Assembly: GCA_902767175.1 (NCBI GenBank)
Contig: CACXGH010000179.1
Location: 1-14,262 of the forward strand
Length of the DNA: 14,262 bases
Source: an uncultured Ruminococcus sp.
GTDB lineage: Bacteria > Bacillota > Clostridia > Oscillospirales > Acutalibacteraceae
Direction: 5' to 3'
Part shown: piece after piece, positions 13,329 to 14,262 of the stretch
Numbering within the stretch: position 1 is the first letter of the stretch
How the letters are laid out: each line of letters begins with the position of its first letter
Notes under the pieces: generated by a model
Database searches by the model: none
The model's input: only the letters and a program-made list of their open reading frames with translations
Told to the model about the DNA's origin: nothing
Made by a program: the position numbers and the translations under genes

Positions 13329-14176
13329 GATTTGGCTTTATCGGTGCAGGAAAGGTCGGATGTTCTCTCGGGAAATACCTGACAGTAAACGGTTTTTCCG
13401 TATCGGGCTATTTCAGCAGGAGCAGTTCATCGGCAGAGTATGCCGCAGCTCTTACAGGAACGGAATGCTTCGGGGATATAAATATTCTTGCCGGAAAAAG
13501 TGATGTTATACTTCTTACCGTACCCGATAAGGCGCTTGCGGGTGTATATAATGAGCTTGAAAAGACGGAGCTTGGGGGAAAGCTGCTTTGTCACTGCAGC
13601 GGAGCAATGACGGCGGACGAAGTGTTTTCGGGTATAGAAAAGTACGGTGCGTCTGCCTGCTCGGTACACCCTCTGTTTCCCGTAAGCAGCAGGGAAAATT
13701 CATATAAGGAACTTGGCAGGGCTTATTTCTGTCTTGAGGGCAGCAAAAGGGGAACGGAGCTGTGGCAGAACGTGCTTACAAAGCTCGGAAATCCCTCAAG
13801 GGTCATTTCCGCAGATGTCAAGAGCCGTTATCATGCAGCCTGTTCGGTAATAAGCAATCTTGTGTGTGCTCTTGCAGATGAAAGCCTGTCACTTATGCTT
13901 TCGTGCGGCTTTACGGCAAAGGAAGCACTTTCCGCTCTGAGACCGCTTGCGGAAAATAATATAAAGAGCATTTTCGATAAGGACCCATTGTCGGCTCTGA
14001 CAGGACCTGTTGAAAGAAATGACACCGAAACGGTTAAAAGGCATCTGAAATGTATGACGGATCCTGCCGGCCGTGAGATATACATTGCCTTATCAAAGAA
14101 GCTTGTTGATATGGCAATGAAAAGACACCCTGACGGTGATTATTCGGAAATGAATAAGCTTCTGTCGGAAAAATAA
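13325..14176 (+). CDS. panG: Rossmann/DUF2520 protein, probable ketopantoate reductase PanG
   Basis: A 283-residue protein with an N-terminal NAD(P)-binding Rossmann fold (GFIGAGKVGCSLG, glycines 7, 9 and 12) and a C-terminal helical domain typical of DUF2520 (KSRYHAACSVISNLVCALADE). HCSGAM and HPLFPVS are further family landmarks. Its ATG overlaps the panD stop as ATGA, so it is translationally coupled to panBCD. The window has no PanE, yet ketopantoate must be reduced to pantoate between PanB and PanC. The non-canonical reductase PanG, described in Francisella next to panBCD and reported in some Firmicutes, is as I recall of this family. The function is therefore likely from context, but the specific reaction is not proven by sequence. 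Complete; ends four bases before the right repeat. Confidence 0.78.
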   Translation: MRFGFIGAGKVGCSLGKYLTVNGFSVSGYFSRSSSSAEYAAALTGTECFGDINILAGKSDVILLTVPDKALAGVYNELEKTELGGKLLCHCSGAMTADEVFSGIEKYGASACSVHPLFPVSSRENSYKELGRAYFCLEGSKRGTELWQNVLTKLGNPSRVISADVKSRYHAACSVISNLVCALADESLSLMLSCGFTAKEALSALRPLAENNIKSIFDKDPLSALTGPVERNDTETVKRHLKCMTDPAGREIYIALSKKLVDMAMKRHPDGDYSEMNKLLSEK

Positions 14177-14180
14177 AACA

Positions 14181-14262
14181 TTAAACAAGGAGCAAAGCTC
14201 CAACAAGCTCGCTTGATTGGAGCGAGCGACGCCGTCAACAGACGTCGGGGAGCTTTAGCTCC
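14181..14262. repeat. Right copy of the 82-bp four-hairpin inverted repeat
   Basis: Exact reverse complement of 1-82, beginning four bases after the panG stop. Read left to right it forms GGAGC/GCTCC with an AAA loop (14189-14201), then the GCTCGCT/AGCGAGC, GACGCC/GACGTC and final GGAGC/GCTCC hairpins. No T-run follows any stem, but the cluster could still impede transcription or protect the 3' end of the pan mRNA. No target-site duplication can be judged because the window ends with the repeat. Confidence 0.9.

Noticed and set aside
1..14262. Composite transposon bounded by the 82-bp inverted repeats
   Set aside because: There is no transposase, integrase or resolvase between the repeats, and the cargo is ordinary metabolic and uptake genes in complete operons. 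A dispersed repeat at both ends, possibly causing an assembly break, is simpler.

Overview
The window reads as a chromosomal segment of a Gram-positive anaerobe of the class Clostridia, most likely a gut or rumen Ruminococcus-like (Oscillospirales) bacterium. This rests on the moderate GC content, strong AGGAGG-type ribosome binding sites, occasional TTG starts, lipobox signal peptides and the gene set. Genus-level placement is inference. All thirteen genes are on the + strand. The two ends of the window are the same 82-base sequence in inverted orientation (1-82 and 14181-14262). It is a compact element of four consecutive hairpins, so the segment lies between two copies of a dispersed repeat.

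Region 1 (1-1909): ptsI, enzyme I of the phosphotransferase system, starts 22 bases inside the left repeat and ends at a strong intrinsic terminator.

Region 2 (1910-10842): a nine-gene iron-uptake operon of the FTR1/P19 type. A near-consensus promoter lies between two palindromes that share a CTAACTAAA half-site (probable iron-regulated operators). It is followed by a long structured leader and then FTR1 permease, P19-like lipoprotein, DUF2318 polytopic protein, two MacB/FtsX-type ABC permeases, ABC ATPase, FMN-binding lipoprotein, an unrecognised membrane-anchored protein and a five-helix cytochrome-b-like membrane protein. The first six match the order of the Campylobacter jejuni p19 locus (cj1658-cj1663). 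The thioredoxin-like genes that end that locus are replaced here by a flavin/haem-type module. Strong hairpins flank the P19 gene, so output is probably not uniform along the operon. A textbook terminator closes it.

Region 3 (10843-11095): intergenic DNA with a second, degenerate terminator-like hairpin. Next to it is a palindrome-rich island of about 130 bases that looks foreign. On the minus strand it resembles the transfer origin of a mobilizable element, but no relaxase is present.

Region 4 (11091-14176): a pantothenate operon. A promoter abutting the island drives panB, panC, panD and a Rossmann/DUF2520 protein that is probably the PanG-type ketopantoate reductase. Together these give every step from 2-ketoisovalerate and aspartate to pantothenate. 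The right-hand hairpin repeat begins four bases after the last stop codon.

The most interesting content is the redox tail of the iron operon, its regulatory and RNA-structural punctuation, the panG call, the oriT-like island, and the terminal hairpin-cluster repeat.
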